64,000 nt of DNA from Curtobacterium flaccumfaciens (lineage in GTDB: Bacteria > Actinomycetota > Actinomycetes > Actinomycetales > Microbacteriaceae), in NCBI RefSeq assembly GCF_013359815.1, contig NZ_JABMCF010000040.1:558001-622000 (forward strand), given 5' to 3'. The translations under genes and the position numbers were made by a program. Position 1 is the stretch's first letter, and every line of letters starts with the position of its first letter. Positions 8,920-20,118 of the stretch are shown piece by piece. Under the pieces are notes generated by a model. That model saw only the letters and a list, made by a program, of their open reading frames with translations. It did no database searches and was not told the origin of the DNA.

Positions 8920-8925
8920 TAGTCT
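8920..8925 (+). promoter_or_regulatory. -10 box of the thrS operon
   Basis: TAGTCT, 34 bases before the thrS start. No good -35 is visible. Confidence 0.4.
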
Positions 8926-8959
8926 TGACGCACCATTTCGATCGAGGAGTCCCATCATC

Positions 8960-10980
<2,021 letters not shown>

Positions 10981-10981
<1 letters not shown>

Positions 10982-11634
10982 TGGCACAGTCGGGAGGCCC
11001 GGAGCAGGTCCCGGGGACCGGTCACGTCGACGACGTGACCGGCCCCACGGCCGCCGCGGGCTCCGAAGGCGCGGACACCGATCCGCTGGTGATCCGCGAC
11101 GCGGCCACCGGTGCAGCCGTCCCGGACGCGTTCCAGCGGCTCTGGAACCCGCACCGGATGGCCTACATCGACGCCGGCCGCGAAGGCCGGGGACGCGGGC
11201 ACGACGACGACTGCCCGTTCTGCGAAGCCCCGCGGAAGTCCGACGAGGACGCCCTGATCGTGGCCCGCGGTGAGCACGCCTACGTGCTGCTCAACCTGTT
11301 CCCGTACAACAACGGGCACCTGCTCGTCTGCCCGTACCGGCACGTCCCGCTCTACGACGAGGCGACTCCTGACGAACTGCGCGAGATCGGCGAGCTGACC
11401 CAGACCGCGATGCGGGTGCTGCGCGAGGTCTCGCACTGCGACGGCTTCAACATCGGCATGAACCAGGGCGAGGTCGCCGGTGCCGGCGTGGCCGCACACC
11501 TGCACCAGCACATCGTCCCGCGGTGGCAGTCGGACGCGAACTTCTTCCCGATCATCGCCCGGACGAAGTCGATGTCGCAGTTGCTCGGCGAGACCCGTCG
11601 ACTCGTCGCCGACGGGTGGCCCCGGGCGCACTAG
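10981..11634 (+). CDS. HIT-family hydrolase/phosphorylase
   Basis: 217 residues, ATG 10981, overlapping the thrS stop by one base. The HIT triad is read as [11 protein letters not shown]. Upstream are a [13 protein letters not shown] zinc-type pair and the nucleotide-binding [19 protein letters not shown]. The layout matches mycobacterial Rv2613c, an AP4A phosphorylase also encoded beside thrS, so a dinucleoside polyphosphate substrate is likely (inference). The first 50 residues are low-complexity. Confidence 0.88.
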
Positions 11635-11637
11635 ACT
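11632..11637 (+). promoter_or_regulatory. Internal -10 box before pdxS
   Basis: TAGACT overlaps the stop codon of the HIT gene and ends 10 bases before the pdxS ATG, so pdxST can be transcribed separately with a very short leader. Confidence 0.45.
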
Positions 11638-11647
11638 GGTCGGCATC

Positions 11648-12568
11648 ATGAGCGACAGCACCAGCACCTCCGGCACCCCTGGCACCTCGATCACCGGCTC
11701 CGACCGCGTCAAGCGCGGACTCGCCGAGATGCTCAAGGGCGGCGTGATCATGGACGTCGTCGACGCCGAGCAGGCCCGCATCGCGGAAGAAGCCGGTGCG
11801 ACCGCCGTCATGGCCCTCGAGCGCGTCCCCGCCGACATCCGTGCGCAGGGCGGCGTCGCCCGCATGTCCGACCCCTCGATGATCGAGGAGATCATCGCCG
11901 CGGTGTCGATCCCCGTCATGGCGAAGGCACGCATCGGCCACTTCGTCGAGGCGCAGGTGCTGCAGGAGCTCGGCGTCGACTACATCGACGAGTCCGAGGT
12001 GCTGTCGCCGGCCGACTACGTGAACCACATCGACAAGTGGAAGTTCACCACCCCCTTCGTCTGCGGTGCCACCAACCTGGGCGAGGCGCTCCGTCGCATC
12101 ACCGAGGGCGCGGCCATGATCCGTTCCAAGGGCGAGGCCGGCACGGGTGACGTGTCCGAGGCCACCAAGCACATCCGCACCATCACCAAGGAGATCGCGG
12201 CGCTCCGCAACCTGCGTGACGACGAGCTCTACGTCGCCGCCAAGGAGCTCCAGGCCCCGATCGACGTCGTGCAGGAAGTCGCCCGCACCGGCAAGCTCCC
12301 CGTCGTCCTCTTCACCGCCGGTGGTGTCGCCACCCCGGCCGACGCCGCCATGATGATGCAGCTCGGCGCCGACGGTGTCTTCGTCGGTTCCGGCATCTTC
12401 AAGTCCGGCGACCCGGCAGCGCGTGCCGCCGCGATCGTCAAGGCGACGACCTTCCACGACGACCCCAAGGTCATCGCCGAGGTGTCCCGTGGTCTGGGCG
12501 AGGCGATGGTCGGCATCAACGTCGCCGACGTCCCCGCACCGCACCGCCTCGCCGAGCGTGGCTGGTAG
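11648..12568 (+). CDS. pdxS: Pyridoxal 5'-phosphate synthase lyase subunit
   Basis: 306 residues, ATG 11648. PdxS builds PLP from ribose 5-phosphate, glyceraldehyde 3-phosphate and ammonia supplied by PdxT. The family core is very clear: [49 protein letters not shown] and [14 protein letters not shown], including the two active-site lysine regions. The first 20 residues are a Ser/Thr-rich extension. The pdxT start lies inside the end of this gene, so the two are translationally coupled. Confidence 0.97.
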   Translation: MSDSTSTSGTPGTSITGSDRVKRGLAEMLKGGVIMDVVDAEQARIAEEAGATAVMALERVPADIRAQGGVARMSDPSMIEEIIAAVSIPVMAKARIGHFVEAQVLQELGVDYIDESEVLSPADYVNHIDKWKFTTPFVCGATNLGEALRRITEGAAMIRSKGEAGTGDVSEATKHIRTITKEIAALRNLRDDELYVAAKELQAPIDVVQEVARTGKLPVVLFTAGGVATPADAAMMMQLGADGVFVGSGIFKSGDPAARAAAIVKATTFHDDPKVIAEVSRGLGEAMVGINVADVPAPHRLAERGW

Positions 12569-13169
12569 TCCGACGAGCGGCGCTCGGCCCCGCATCGGGG
12601 TCCTGGCGCTGCAGGGTGACTTCCGCGAGCACATCGCCTCGCTGACCGAGCTCGGCGCCGACGTGGTGCCCCTCCGTCGCCCGGAGGAGATCGAGACCCT
12701 CGACGGTGTCGTGATCCCCGGGGGCGAGTCGAGCGTGATGGACAAGCTGTCCCGCGCGTTCGGTGTCGCCGAGCCCCTCGCCGACGCGATCCGCGGTGGC
12801 CTGCCCACCTACGGCACCTGCGCCGGCATGATCATGCTGTCGTCGCGGATCACCGACGGCATCAGCGGCCAGCAGACCCTCGACGTGCTCGACACCACCG
12901 TGCGCCGCAACGCGTTCGGTGCACAGAACGACTCGTTCGAGATCGACATCCCGATGCCCGACCTCGGCGAGGCCCCGGTGCACGCGGTGTTCATCCGGGC
13001 CCCCGTCGTGGAGCAGCGCGGCGACGACGTCCACGTGCTCGGCGCACTGCCCGACGGCCAGGTCGTCGCCGTGCAGCAGGGCAACGTCATCGCGAGTGCG
13101 TTCCACCCCGAGGTCGCGGGCGAGGACCGCTTCCACCGCCGGTTCCTCGACCTGGTGCGCAGCGCCTGA
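12558..13169 (+). CDS. pdxT: PLP synthase glutaminase subunit
   Basis: 203 residues from GTG 12558, overlapping the pdxS 3' end by 11 bp. It hydrolyses glutamine and passes ammonia to PdxS. The class I amidotransferase features are present: [13 protein letters not shown], the oxyanion strand VVIPGGESS, nucleophile Cys in [10 protein letters not shown], and His-x-Glu in [13 protein letters not shown]. Length is normal. Confidence 0.96.
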   Translation: MAGSPTSGARPRIGVLALQGDFREHIASLTELGADVVPLRRPEEIETLDGVVIPGGESSVMDKLSRAFGVAEPLADAIRGGLPTYGTCAGMIMLSSRITDGISGQQTLDVLDTTVRRNAFGAQNDSFEIDIPMPDLGEAPVHAVFIRAPVVEQRGDDVHVLGALPDGQVVAVQQGNVIASAFHPEVAGEDRFHRRFLDLVRSA

Positions 13170-13183
13170 GGCGTGACCGCCCA

Positions 13184-13200
13184 CCCGCCGCACCGGCGGG
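13184..13200 (+). terminator. Weak hairpin after pdxT
   Basis: CCCGCCG-CAC-CGGCGGG, a 7-bp stem 15 bases after the pdxT stop, without a T-tract. A half copy of the type A repeat (GCGCCTCCAGGCC) follows near 13215. Confidence 0.35.
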
Positions 13201-13249
13201 ACGGAAGCCGCGCCGCGCCTCCAGGCCGGTGTTCGGCCCACAGGGCCGC

Positions 13250-13255
13250 TAAACT
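13250..13255 (+). promoter_or_regulatory. -10 box of yebC
   Basis: TAAACT, 33 bases before the yebC start. The -35 region is poorly conserved. Confidence 0.45.
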
Positions 13256-13288
13256 GAGCGGGACTTTCCGCAATACGCAAGGAGAACC

Positions 13289-14056
13289 GTGTCCGGGCAT
13301 TCCAAGTGGGCAACGACCAAGCACAAGAAGGCGGTCATCGACCAGCGCCGTGCCAAGTCGTTCGCCAAGCTGATCAAGAACATCGAGGTCGCCGCGAAGA
13401 TGGGCGGTGCCGACATGTCCGGCAACCCGACCCTGGTCGACGCCGTGCAGAAGGCGAAGAAGACCTCGGTCCCCAACGACAACATCGACCGCGCCGTCAA
13501 GCGCGGTGCCGGTCTCACGGGCGAGACCATCGAGTACACGACGATCATGTACGAGGGCTACGGCCCCAACGGCGTCGCGATGCTCATCGAGTGCCTCACG
13601 GACAACAAGAACCGTGCTGCGGCCGAGGTCCGGACCGCGATGTCGCGCAACGGCGGCACCATGGCCGACCCGGGCAGCGTCGCCTACAACTTCTCGCGCA
13701 AGGGCGTCATCTCGGTCACGAAGACCGACGGCCTCGACGAGGACACCGTGATGACCGCGGTGCTGGACGCCGGTGTCGAGGACGTCATCGACCAGGGCGG
13801 CGGCTTCGAGATCATCACCGAGGCGAGCGACCTGGTCGCCGCCCGCACCGCCCTGCAGGACGCCGGCATCGACTACGACTCCGCCGACGCCGAGTTCGTG
13901 CCCGGTCTCAAGGTCCCGGTCGACGCCGAGACCGCCCGCAAGGTGTTCCGCCTGATCGACGCGCTCGAGGACTCGGACGACGTGCAGAACGTCTACTCGA
14001 ACTTCGACATCCCCGCGGACGTCCAGGCCGAGCTCGACGAGGACGAGGGCGAGTAA
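13289..14056 (+). CDS. yebC: YebC/PmpR-family regulator or translation factor
   Basis: 255 residues, GTG 13289 behind CAAGGAGAACC. The family opening [17 protein letters not shown] is intact, followed by the acidic-basic domains ([20 protein letters not shown]). The family is described as DNA-binding regulators and, more recently, as factors that relieve ribosome stalling. The place directly upstream of ruvC is conserved across actinobacteria. The ruvC start follows 3 bases after the stop. Confidence 0.93.
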   Translation: MSGHSKWATTKHKKAVIDQRRAKSFAKLIKNIEVAAKMGGADMSGNPTLVDAVQKAKKTSVPNDNIDRAVKRGAGLTGETIEYTTIMYEGYGPNGVAMLIECLTDNKNRAAAEVRTAMSRNGGTMADPGSVAYNFSRKGVISVTKTDGLDEDTVMTAVLDAGVEDVIDQGGGFEIITEASDLVAARTALQDAGIDYDSADAEFVPGLKVPVDAETARKVFRLIDALEDSDDVQNVYSNFDIPADVQAELDEDEGE

Positions 14057-14058
14057 CC

Positions 14059-14706
14059 GTGCTCCGTGTGCTCGGGGTGGACCCCGGGCTCACCCGGTGC
14101 GGCGTCGGCGTCGTCGAGGTCGCACCGAACCGGCGCGCACGGCTCGTCCACGTGACGGTCGTGCGCACCCCGCCGGACATGCCGCTCGAACAGCGGCTGC
14201 TCCGCATCGCCGACGGCATCGCCGCCGAGATCGACGAGCACCACCCGGATGCGGTCGCAGTCGAGCGGGTGTTCGCGCAGGCGAACGTCCGCACCGTGAT
14301 GGGCACCGCGCAGGCCGCCGGCCTGGCGCTGCACGCCGCGGCCGCCCGCGGCCTGCCCGTTGGCCTGCACACCCCCTCCGAGGTCAAGGCCGCCGTCACC
14401 GGCTACGGCAACGCCGACAAGCGTCAGGTGCAGACCATGATCGCGCGCGTGCTCGGTCTGGACGAGGCCCCGAAGCCGGCCGACGCCGCCGACGCGCTCG
14501 CGTTGGCCGTGTGCCATGCCTGGAGGCTCGGATCACCCGACGCCGCCGGCTCGCGTGCCACGAACCTCACGCCGGCACAGCGCGCCTGGCGGGACGCCCA
14601 GGGCGGCACCGTCGACTCGCCGCTGGCCCGCGCGGCGGCCGCCGCGGCCCGCCCGCAGCGTGGCAGGTCGGCGTCGTCGGTGGGCGGCCCTAGGCTCGGA
14701 GCATGA
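14059..14706 (+). CDS. ruvC: Holliday junction resolvase RuvC
   Basis: 215 residues, GTG 14059. RuvC cuts Holliday junctions in recombination repair. The acidic catalytic residues are in place: Asp in [11 protein letters not shown], Glu in [11 protein letters not shown], and the C-terminal pair in [17 protein letters not shown]. The last 50 residues are an Ala/Arg-rich tail, longer than the core enzyme. The gene overlaps ruvA (ATGA). It is the first gene of ruvCAB. Confidence 0.96.
   Translation: MLRVLGVDPGLTRCGVGVVEVAPNRRARLVHVTVVRTPPDMPLEQRLLRIADGIAAEIDEHHPDAVAVERVFAQANVRTVMGTAQAAGLALHAAAARGLPVGLHTPSEVKAAVTGYGNADKRQVQTMIARVLGLDEAPKPADAADALALAVCHAWRLGSPDAAGSRATNLTPAQRAWRDAQGGTVDSPLARAAAAAARPQRGRSASSVGGPRLGA
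14691..14696 (+). promoter_or_regulatory. Internal -10 box before ruvA, leaderless type
   Basis: TAGGCT inside the ruvC 3' end, 6 bases before the ruvA ATG. Confidence 0.45.
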
Positions 14707-15323
14707 TCGCGAGTCTCCGGGGCACCTGCATCGACATCGCCGGTACGGCCGTGGTGATCGAGGTCGGGGGAGTCGGGTACGCCGTCACCGTGACCCCCGC
14801 GCACGCGCTGACGATGCGCCACGGGTCCGAGGTGTTCGTGCGGACCGCCATGATCGTGCGCGAGGACGAGCACCTGCTCTTCGGGTTCGAGTCGACCGAC
14901 GCGCTGCAGGTGTTCGACCTGCTCCGCGGGGTCTCCGGCGTCGGCCCGAAGTCCGCGATGGGCGTCCTGGCCCACATGGACCCGGCGCAGATCGCGAACG
15001 CCGTCGCGAACGAGGACGACGGTGCGTTCCGCAAGGTCTCCGGCATCGGCCCGAAGACCGCCAAGCTCATCATCGTCGCGCTCTCCGGCAAGCTCGTGGC
15101 CTTCGAGCAGGCCGCCGTGGTCGCGGCAGCACGGGGGACCGCAGTGCACCCCGCCGCGGTCGACGTCGTCTCGGCGCTCATCGGCCTCGGCTGGCGCGAG
15201 GACGCGGCACAGTCCGCGGTCGACGACGCCGTCGCCAACGAGCCCGGTGCCGCCGCGATGGGCACCCAGGCCCTGCTCCGTGCCGCCCTCGGCGCACTCC
15301 GACCCGCGGCAGCCGGCCGGTGA
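14703..15323 (+). CDS. ruvA: Holliday junction DNA helicase subunit RuvA
   Basis: 206 residues, ATG 14703. RuvA binds the four-way junction and loads RuvB. Seen: the N-terminal OB fold ([15 protein letters not shown]), two helix-hairpin-helix motifs ([17 protein letters not shown] and [16 protein letters not shown]) and the C-terminal three-helix domain ([12 protein letters not shown]) that contacts RuvB. ruvB begins inside the 3' end (GTGA). Confidence 0.96.
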   Translation: MIASLRGTCIDIAGTAVVIEVGGVGYAVTVTPAHALTMRHGSEVFVRTAMIVREDEHLLFGFESTDALQVFDLLRGVSGVGPKSAMGVLAHMDPAQIANAVANEDDGAFRKVSGIGPKTAKLIIVALSGKLVAFEQAAVVAAARGTAVHPAAVDVVSALIGLGWREDAAQSAVDDAVANEPGAAAMGTQALLRAALGALRPAAAGR

Positions 15324-16363
15324 GCGGCATCACGTCCGCCGGCGCCGAGTCGCAGGAGGAACTCGCGTTCGAAGGCGCGCTCCGGCCGCGCTCGCTCGAC
15401 GAGTTCGTCGGGCAGCGCAAGGTCCGCGGGCAGCTCGACCTGCTCCTCAAGGCCGCGGGCATGCAGGAGCGCACGCCCGACCACATCCTGATGGCGGGTC
15501 CTCCCGGCCTCGGCAAGACCACGCTCGCGATGATCGTCGCGCACGAGACCGGGCGACCGCTGCGCATGTCGAGTGGCCCGGCGATCCAGCACGCCGGTGA
15601 CCTCGCCGCCGTGCTGTCGTCCCTGGTCCCGGGCGAAGTGCTGTTCATCGACGAGATCCACCGCATGGCCCGCTCGGCAGAGGAGATGCTCTACCTGGCG
15701 ATGGAGGACTTCCGCATCGACGTGATGGTGGGCAAGGGTGCGGGTGCCACGAGCATCCCGCTCGACCTCGCACCGTTCACGCTCGTCGGCGCCACCACCC
15801 GGGCCGGCCTGCTGCCGAACCCGCTGCGCGACCGCTTCGGGTTCACCGCCCACCTCGAGTTCTACGAGAAGGACGAGCTCGAGCAGGTCCTGATCCGTGC
15901 GGCCCACCTGCTCGAACTCGACATCGACCGGACCGCCCTGCGCGAGATCGCCGGACGCTCCCGGGGCACCCCGCGCATCGCGAACCGCCTGCTCCGCCGG
16001 GTGCGCGACTACGCCCTCGTGCACCGCACCACCGACGGCATGGCCGCGGTCCAGGGTGCACTCGACCTGTACGACGTCGACGAACTCGGGCTCGACCGGC
16101 TCGACCGGGCCGTGGTCGAGATCATGCTGACCCGGTTCGACGGGGGCCCGGTCGGTCTGAACACCCTCGCCGTCTCCGTCGGCGAGGAGTCCGAGACGAT
16201 CGAGTCGGTCGTCGAACCGTTCCTCGTCCGGGTCGGTCTCGTGACGCGCACGCCCCGTGGGCGCATCGCCACACCACGTGCCTGGCGGCACCTCGGCCTC
16301 ACTCCCGGACAGGCCGACGGCGGGCAGCCGGGGCTCTTCGACGACCAGGACACCGACGACTGA
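15320..16363 (+). CDS. ruvB: Holliday junction DNA helicase subunit RuvB
   Basis: 347 residues, GTG 15320. A hexameric AAA+ motor that drives branch migration. It shows Walker [10 protein letters not shown] (about 60-68), Walker [10 protein letters not shown], sensor 1 LVGATTRAG, the arginine finger region NPLRDRFGF, and the C-terminal winged helix ([17 protein letters not shown]). Length fits the family. Confidence 0.97.
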   Translation: MSGITSAGAESQEELAFEGALRPRSLDEFVGQRKVRGQLDLLLKAAGMQERTPDHILMAGPPGLGKTTLAMIVAHETGRPLRMSSGPAIQHAGDLAAVLSSLVPGEVLFIDEIHRMARSAEEMLYLAMEDFRIDVMVGKGAGATSIPLDLAPFTLVGATTRAGLLPNPLRDRFGFTAHLEFYEKDELEQVLIRAAHLLELDIDRTALREIAGRSRGTPRIANRLLRRVRDYALVHRTTDGMAAVQGALDLYDVDELGLDRLDRAVVEIMLTRFDGGPVGLNTLAVSVGEESETIESVVEPFLVRVGLVTRTPRGRIATPRAWRHLGLTPGQADGGQPGLFDDQDTDD

Positions 16364-16406
16364 ACGCCGATCAGTCGAGTGACATGCCACGGACACCGGC
16401 GTGCCC

Positions 16407-16412
16407 TAGACT
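16407..16412 (+). promoter_or_regulatory. -10 box of yajC
   Basis: TAGACT, 41 bases before the yajC ATG and 43 after the ruvB stop. Confidence 0.45.
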
Positions 16413-16453
16413 GCTACGGCCCGAAACCGAGCAACCAGAGAAGGCAACGCATC

Positions 16454-16855
16454 ATGGGTCAAGAAGTCATCCTCATCGTCATCGTCGTGGCGTTCGCGGC
16501 CTTCATGTTCTACAACAGCCGCAAGCGCAAGAAGCAGCAGGCCGAACTCGTGGACAAGATGGTCCCGGGTGCCAAGGTCATGCTGTCCTTCGGCCTCTAC
16601 GGCACGCTCCTCTCCGTGAACGAGGAGAAGGTCACCGCTGACGTCGAGATCGCACCGGGGACCGTCGTCACCGTGCACCGCCAGACCCTGTCGCGCGTCG
16701 TCGACGACAACGCGTCCGACGTCGAGACCACCACGACCACCGAGGACGAGCCGAAGCCGGTGGCCGAGCTCAACGGTGAGCCGGTCTACGGTGAGCGTGT
16801 CGACACCGACCGCGTCGACGAGACCGACGCCACGAAGCGCAAGTCCGACGACTGA
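16454..16855 (+). CDS. yajC: Preprotein translocase subunit YajC
   Basis: 133 residues, ATG 16454 behind GAAGGC. A single membrane helix (EVILIVIVVAFAAFMFYN) is followed by RKRKKQQ and the cytoplasmic YajC fold (LVPGAKVMLSFGLYGTL equivalent, with EEKVTADVEIAPGTVVTVHRQ). The acidic C-terminal tail of about 45 residues is extra. It joins SecDF at the translocon. A hairpin separates it from secD. Confidence 0.93.
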   Translation: MGQEVILIVIVVAFAAFMFYNSRKRKKQQAELVDKMVPGAKVMLSFGLYGTLLSVNEEKVTADVEIAPGTVVTVHRQTLSRVVDDNASDVETTTTTEDEPKPVAELNGEPVYGERVDTDRVDETDATKRKSDD

Positions 16856-16863
16856 CGCCCTCG

Positions 16864-16889
16864 GCCGCCGGGTCGTCTGACCCGGCGGC
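16864..16889 (+). terminator. Hairpin between yajC and secD
   Basis: A perfect 11-bp stem, GCCGCCGGGTC-GTCT-GACCCGGCGGC, followed by TTCC. It may partly stop transcription and lower secDF relative to yajC. Confidence 0.7.
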
Positions 16890-16946
16890 TTCCCTCTGCC
16901 GTCGCACGGTGTGCCGACGGTCCTGAACAGAAAGACGAGACGACCG

Positions 16947-18698
16947 GTGGCACGATCGACACCCGTCAAGAAGGCGCTGCGCTCGCTCACCTGGTTGGTG
17001 ATCCTGATGGCGATCCTCGCCGGCGTGAACACCGCCGCGTCGATCCTCGCCGGCTCTTCGAAGGACGACACCGACAAGTGGTACCAGGGCGCGAGCTGGG
17101 TGCCGGAGCTGGCTCTGGACCTGCAGGGCGGCACGCAGCTGACCCTCGCGGCGCAGAACACCGAGGGCGACTCCGTCACCTCGCAGCAGCTGCAGCAGGC
17201 GGTGAACATCATCCGCCAGCGCATCGACGCCACCGGTGTCTCCGAGTCCGAGATCAACACCCAGGGCGCGAACAACATCGTCGTCTCGATCCCGGGTCGC
17301 CCCGACAAGGCCACGATCGACCGCATCGAGGCAGCCGCCAAGCTGACCTTCCGCCCGGTGCTCTTCACCGAGGCCGCGACGAACTCCGCCGTCGGTGACG
17401 ACGGCAAGGGCACCGCATCGGCCACGCCGTACTCGCCGCCGGCCTCGCTCGCCGCGACGCCGAGCGCGAAGCCGACGAACGCGAGCGACCTGAATTGGGT
17501 CACGCCGAAGCTGCAGGACCTGTACACCAACTACAACTGCGCGGCTCCGGACGACGTCACCACGGCGCCGGACGACGAGCCCCTGGTCACGTGTGACCAG
17601 GACGGCGCGGGGAAGTACATCCTCGGTCCGGTCGAGGTCTCCGGTGCCGACATCAGCAACGCCACCTCGGGTCTCGCCACCGACTCGCAGGGCACGTCGA
17701 CGGGCCAGTGGGCCGTCAACCTGACGTTCAACGGCGAGGGCTCGAAGGACTTCCGCACCGTCACGAACCGTCTCGTCTCGCTCCAGCAGCCGCAGAACCA
17801 GTTCGCGATCGTGCTCGACGGTTCGGTCATCACCGCACCGACGACGAACTCCGCGATCACGAACGGCAAGGCGCAGATCACCGGGTCGTTCACGGCCGAG
17901 TCGTCGAAGACCCTGGCGGACCAGCTCAAGTACGGTGCGCTGCCGATCAACTTCCAGGTGCAGTCGAACGAGAACATCTCGGCGACGCTCGGCACCGCGC
18001 AGCTCATCGGTGGCCTCGTCGCCGGTCTGATCGGTCTGATCCTGGTGATCATCTACTCGGTCATCCAGTACCGGGCCCTGGCGTTCGTCACCGTGCTGTC
18101 GCTCGGGATCGCCGCGGTGCTCACCTACCTGGTGATCGCGATCATGTCGTGGCGCGTCGACTACCGCCTCTCGTTGGCCGGTGTGGCGGGTCTGATCGTC
18201 GCCATCGGCATCACGGCGGACTCGTTCATCGTCTACTTCGAGCGCATCCGTGACGAACTCCGTGACGGCCGTGCCCTCGAGAGCGCGGTCGAGTCCGGCT
18301 GGAAGCGTGCCCTCCGCACGATCCTGGCGTCCGACGCGGTGAACTTCCTCGCCGCCGTGACGCTCTACGTGCTCGCGGTCGCCGACGTGAAGGGCTTCGC
18401 GTTCACGCTGCTCCTCACGACCCTCATCGACATCGTGGTGGTCGCGCTCTTCACCCACCCGATGATGCAGCTCATCGCCCGCAGCCGGTTCTTCGGCGAG
18501 GGGCACCGGTTCAGCGGTCTCGACCCGGCAGCACTCGGTGCCGTCTACCGGGGGCGCGCACAGTTCCGCGCACCCGTCGTGGACGGCAAGCGCCAGCGCA
18601 GTGCCGGTGAGGCACAGCGCCGACAGACGATCGCGGAGCGGAAGGCCCAGCAGGCCTCCGGCGACAACGGCTCGACGCCGGACGGGAAGGACGACTGA
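16947..18698 (+). CDS. secD: Protein export membrane protein SecD
   Basis: 583 residues. GTG 16947 is preferred over GTG 16911 because it begins with the usual ARSTPVKKALRSLTWL. One N-terminal membrane helix is followed by the D1 motif LALDLQGGTQL, a long outer domain, and five membrane helices with DSFIVYFERIRDELR, the SecD signature. SecDF uses the proton gradient to pull preproteins outward. The outer domain carries an Ala/Ser/Thr-rich insert (about 150-190). The gene overlaps secF (TGATG). Confidence 0.95.
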   Translation: MARSTPVKKALRSLTWLVILMAILAGVNTAASILAGSSKDDTDKWYQGASWVPELALDLQGGTQLTLAAQNTEGDSVTSQQLQQAVNIIRQRIDATGVSESEINTQGANNIVVSIPGRPDKATIDRIEAAAKLTFRPVLFTEAATNSAVGDDGKGTASATPYSPPASLAATPSAKPTNASDLNWVTPKLQDLYTNYNCAAPDDVTTAPDDEPLVTCDQDGAGKYILGPVEVSGADISNATSGLATDSQGTSTGQWAVNLTFNGEGSKDFRTVTNRLVSLQQPQNQFAIVLDGSVITAPTTNSAITNGKAQITGSFTAESSKTLADQLKYGALPINFQVQSNENISATLGTAQLIGGLVAGLIGLILVIIYSVIQYRALAFVTVLSLGIAAVLTYLVIAIMSWRVDYRLSLAGVAGLIVAIGITADSFIVYFERIRDELRDGRALESAVESGWKRALRTILASDAVNFLAAVTLYVLAVADVKGFAFTLLLTTLIDIVVVALFTHPMMQLIARSRFFGEGHRFSGLDPAALGAVYRGRAQFRAPVVDGKRQRSAGEAQRRQTIAERKAQQASGDNGSTPDGKDD

Positions 18699-19702
18699 TG
18701 GCCAGCTTCAGCCAGTTCGGCAGCGACCTTTACACGGGGAAGCGGTCGTACGACATCATCGGGCGCCGGAAGACCTGGTACCTCATCGCCCTCGCGATGA
18801 TCCTGATCTCCCTGGTCACCCCGTGGCTCCGTGGCGGGTACCAGCTCGGCATCGAGTTCACCGGCGGCTCGGAGTTCACGATCTCCGACGTCAAGACGCT
18901 CGACCAGAACATCGCCACCGAGACCGTCGAGGACGTCGTCCCGGAGTCGATCCCGCGCGTCTCGCAGCTCGGCACGCACGGCATCCGGGTCCAGACCGGG
19001 CAGCTCACCGACCGGCAGACGACCGAGGTGCAGGACGCCCTGGCGAAGGCCTACGACGTCCCGGAGAGCCAGGTCGCCGCGACCTTCATCGGCGCGACGT
19101 GGGGTGCCGACGTGCTCGCGCAGGCCATCCGTGGTCTCGTGATCTTCCTCGCCCTCGCCGCGGTCTTCATGACGCTGTACTTCCGCACCTGGAAGATGTC
19201 GCTGTCCGCGATGGCGGCGCTGCTGCACGACCTGCTCATCACGGCCGGCGTGTACGGCATCGTCGGGCTCGAGGTCACGCCCGCGGCGGTCATCGGCTTC
19301 CTGACGATCCTCGGGTACTCGCTCTACGACACCGTGGTGGTCTTCGACAAGGTGCGTGAGAACACCGCGCAGGAATCGATCCGGACGTTCAAGCAGTCGG
19401 TCAACCTCGCGGTCAACCAGACCCTCGTCCGATCGATCAACACCTCGGTCGTGGCACTGCTGCCGGTCGCGGCGATCCTCTTCATCGGGTCGTACGTGCT
19501 CGGCGCCGGTACCCTGCGCGACATCTCGCTCGCGCTGTTCATCGGCATCATCGTCGGCACCTACTCGACGATCTTCATCGCGTCGCCGATGTACGCGCAG
19601 CTGCGCGAGAACGAGCCGAAGATCAAGGAGTCCGACGCCAAGAAGACCGCGGCGGCCGAGAAGCGCCGGCGTGAGGTCGACGCAGCGGAGGCGAACGTCT
19701 GA
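18698..19702 (+). CDS. secF: Protein export membrane protein SecF
   Basis: 334 residues, ATG 18698. It pairs with SecD. Visible are the N-terminal helix, IEFTGGSEFTI, a short outer domain, and the membrane block with GYSLYDTVVVFDKVREN and NQTLVRSINTS, both SecF signatures. The C-terminus is a charged tail. The rhodanese gene starts in its stop codon, so secD, secF and the rhodanese are coupled. Confidence 0.96.
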   Translation: MASFSQFGSDLYTGKRSYDIIGRRKTWYLIALAMILISLVTPWLRGGYQLGIEFTGGSEFTISDVKTLDQNIATETVEDVVPESIPRVSQLGTHGIRVQTGQLTDRQTTEVQDALAKAYDVPESQVAATFIGATWGADVLAQAIRGLVIFLALAAVFMTLYFRTWKMSLSAMAALLHDLLITAGVYGIVGLEVTPAAVIGFLTILGYSLYDTVVVFDKVRENTAQESIRTFKQSVNLAVNQTLVRSINTSVVALLPVAAILFIGSYVLGAGTLRDISLALFIGIIVGTYSTIFIASPMYAQLRENEPKIKESDAKKTAAAEKRRREVDAAEANV

Positions 19703-20049
19703 TGCCCATCGAGATCCAGGAGATCGACGTTGCCGAGGCCCAGCGCCGCATCGACGCCGGAGCCCGCCTGTTCGACGTCCGCGAGCAGGGGGAGTGGGAC
19801 GAGGTCCACGCTCCCCAGGCCACGCTCGTTCCGATGTCGGAGTTCGTGGACCGCTGGCAGGAGATCGACGGCGGCGACCAGCCGGCCATCATCGTCTGCC
19901 ACTCCGGCGGCCGTTCGTCGCGCATCGTCGCGGCGCTCGAGCAGTCGGGGGTCCCGGCCGTCAACCTCTCCGGCGGCATGCTCGCCTGGGAGCAGGCGGG
20001 GGCCCCGGTGGAGCGCGACGCCCAGGGCGAACCGCGTCACGGGCACTGA
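19702..20049 (+). CDS. Rhodanese-like domain protein
   Basis: 115 residues, ATG 19702. A single rhodanese domain with DVREQGEWDEVHAPQA and the active-site Cys in IIVCHSGGRSSRIV. Such proteins move sulfane sulfur or act as thiol carriers in the cytoplasm; the partner is not evident. Its place between secF and rel is where apt often lies in actinobacteria. Confidence 0.9.
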   Translation: MPIEIQEIDVAEAQRRIDAGARLFDVREQGEWDEVHAPQATLVPMSEFVDRWQEIDGGDQPAIIVCHSGGRSSRIVAALEQSGVPAVNLSGGMLAWEQAGAPVERDAQGEPRHGH

Positions 20050-20060
20050 CCGGGGACGCG

Positions 20061-20066
20061 TAGTCT
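20061..20066 (+). promoter_or_regulatory. -10 box of rel
   Basis: TAGTCT, 52 bases before the rel ATG. A GGATCGAGCTC direct repeat follows in the leader. Confidence 0.45.
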
Positions 20067-20118
20067 TGTCGGATCGAGCTCGGATCGAGCTCTCGGACCG
20101 AGTCCTGGGAGGCGCATC

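Noticed and set aside
8837..8959. T-box or other riboswitch leader for thrS
   Set aside because: The 123-bp gap has no T-box sequence or large structured leader.
16911..16947. Earlier GTG start for secD
   Set aside because: It adds 12 residues not typical of SecD and lies only 21 bases past the hairpin; GTG 16947 gives the usual N-terminus.
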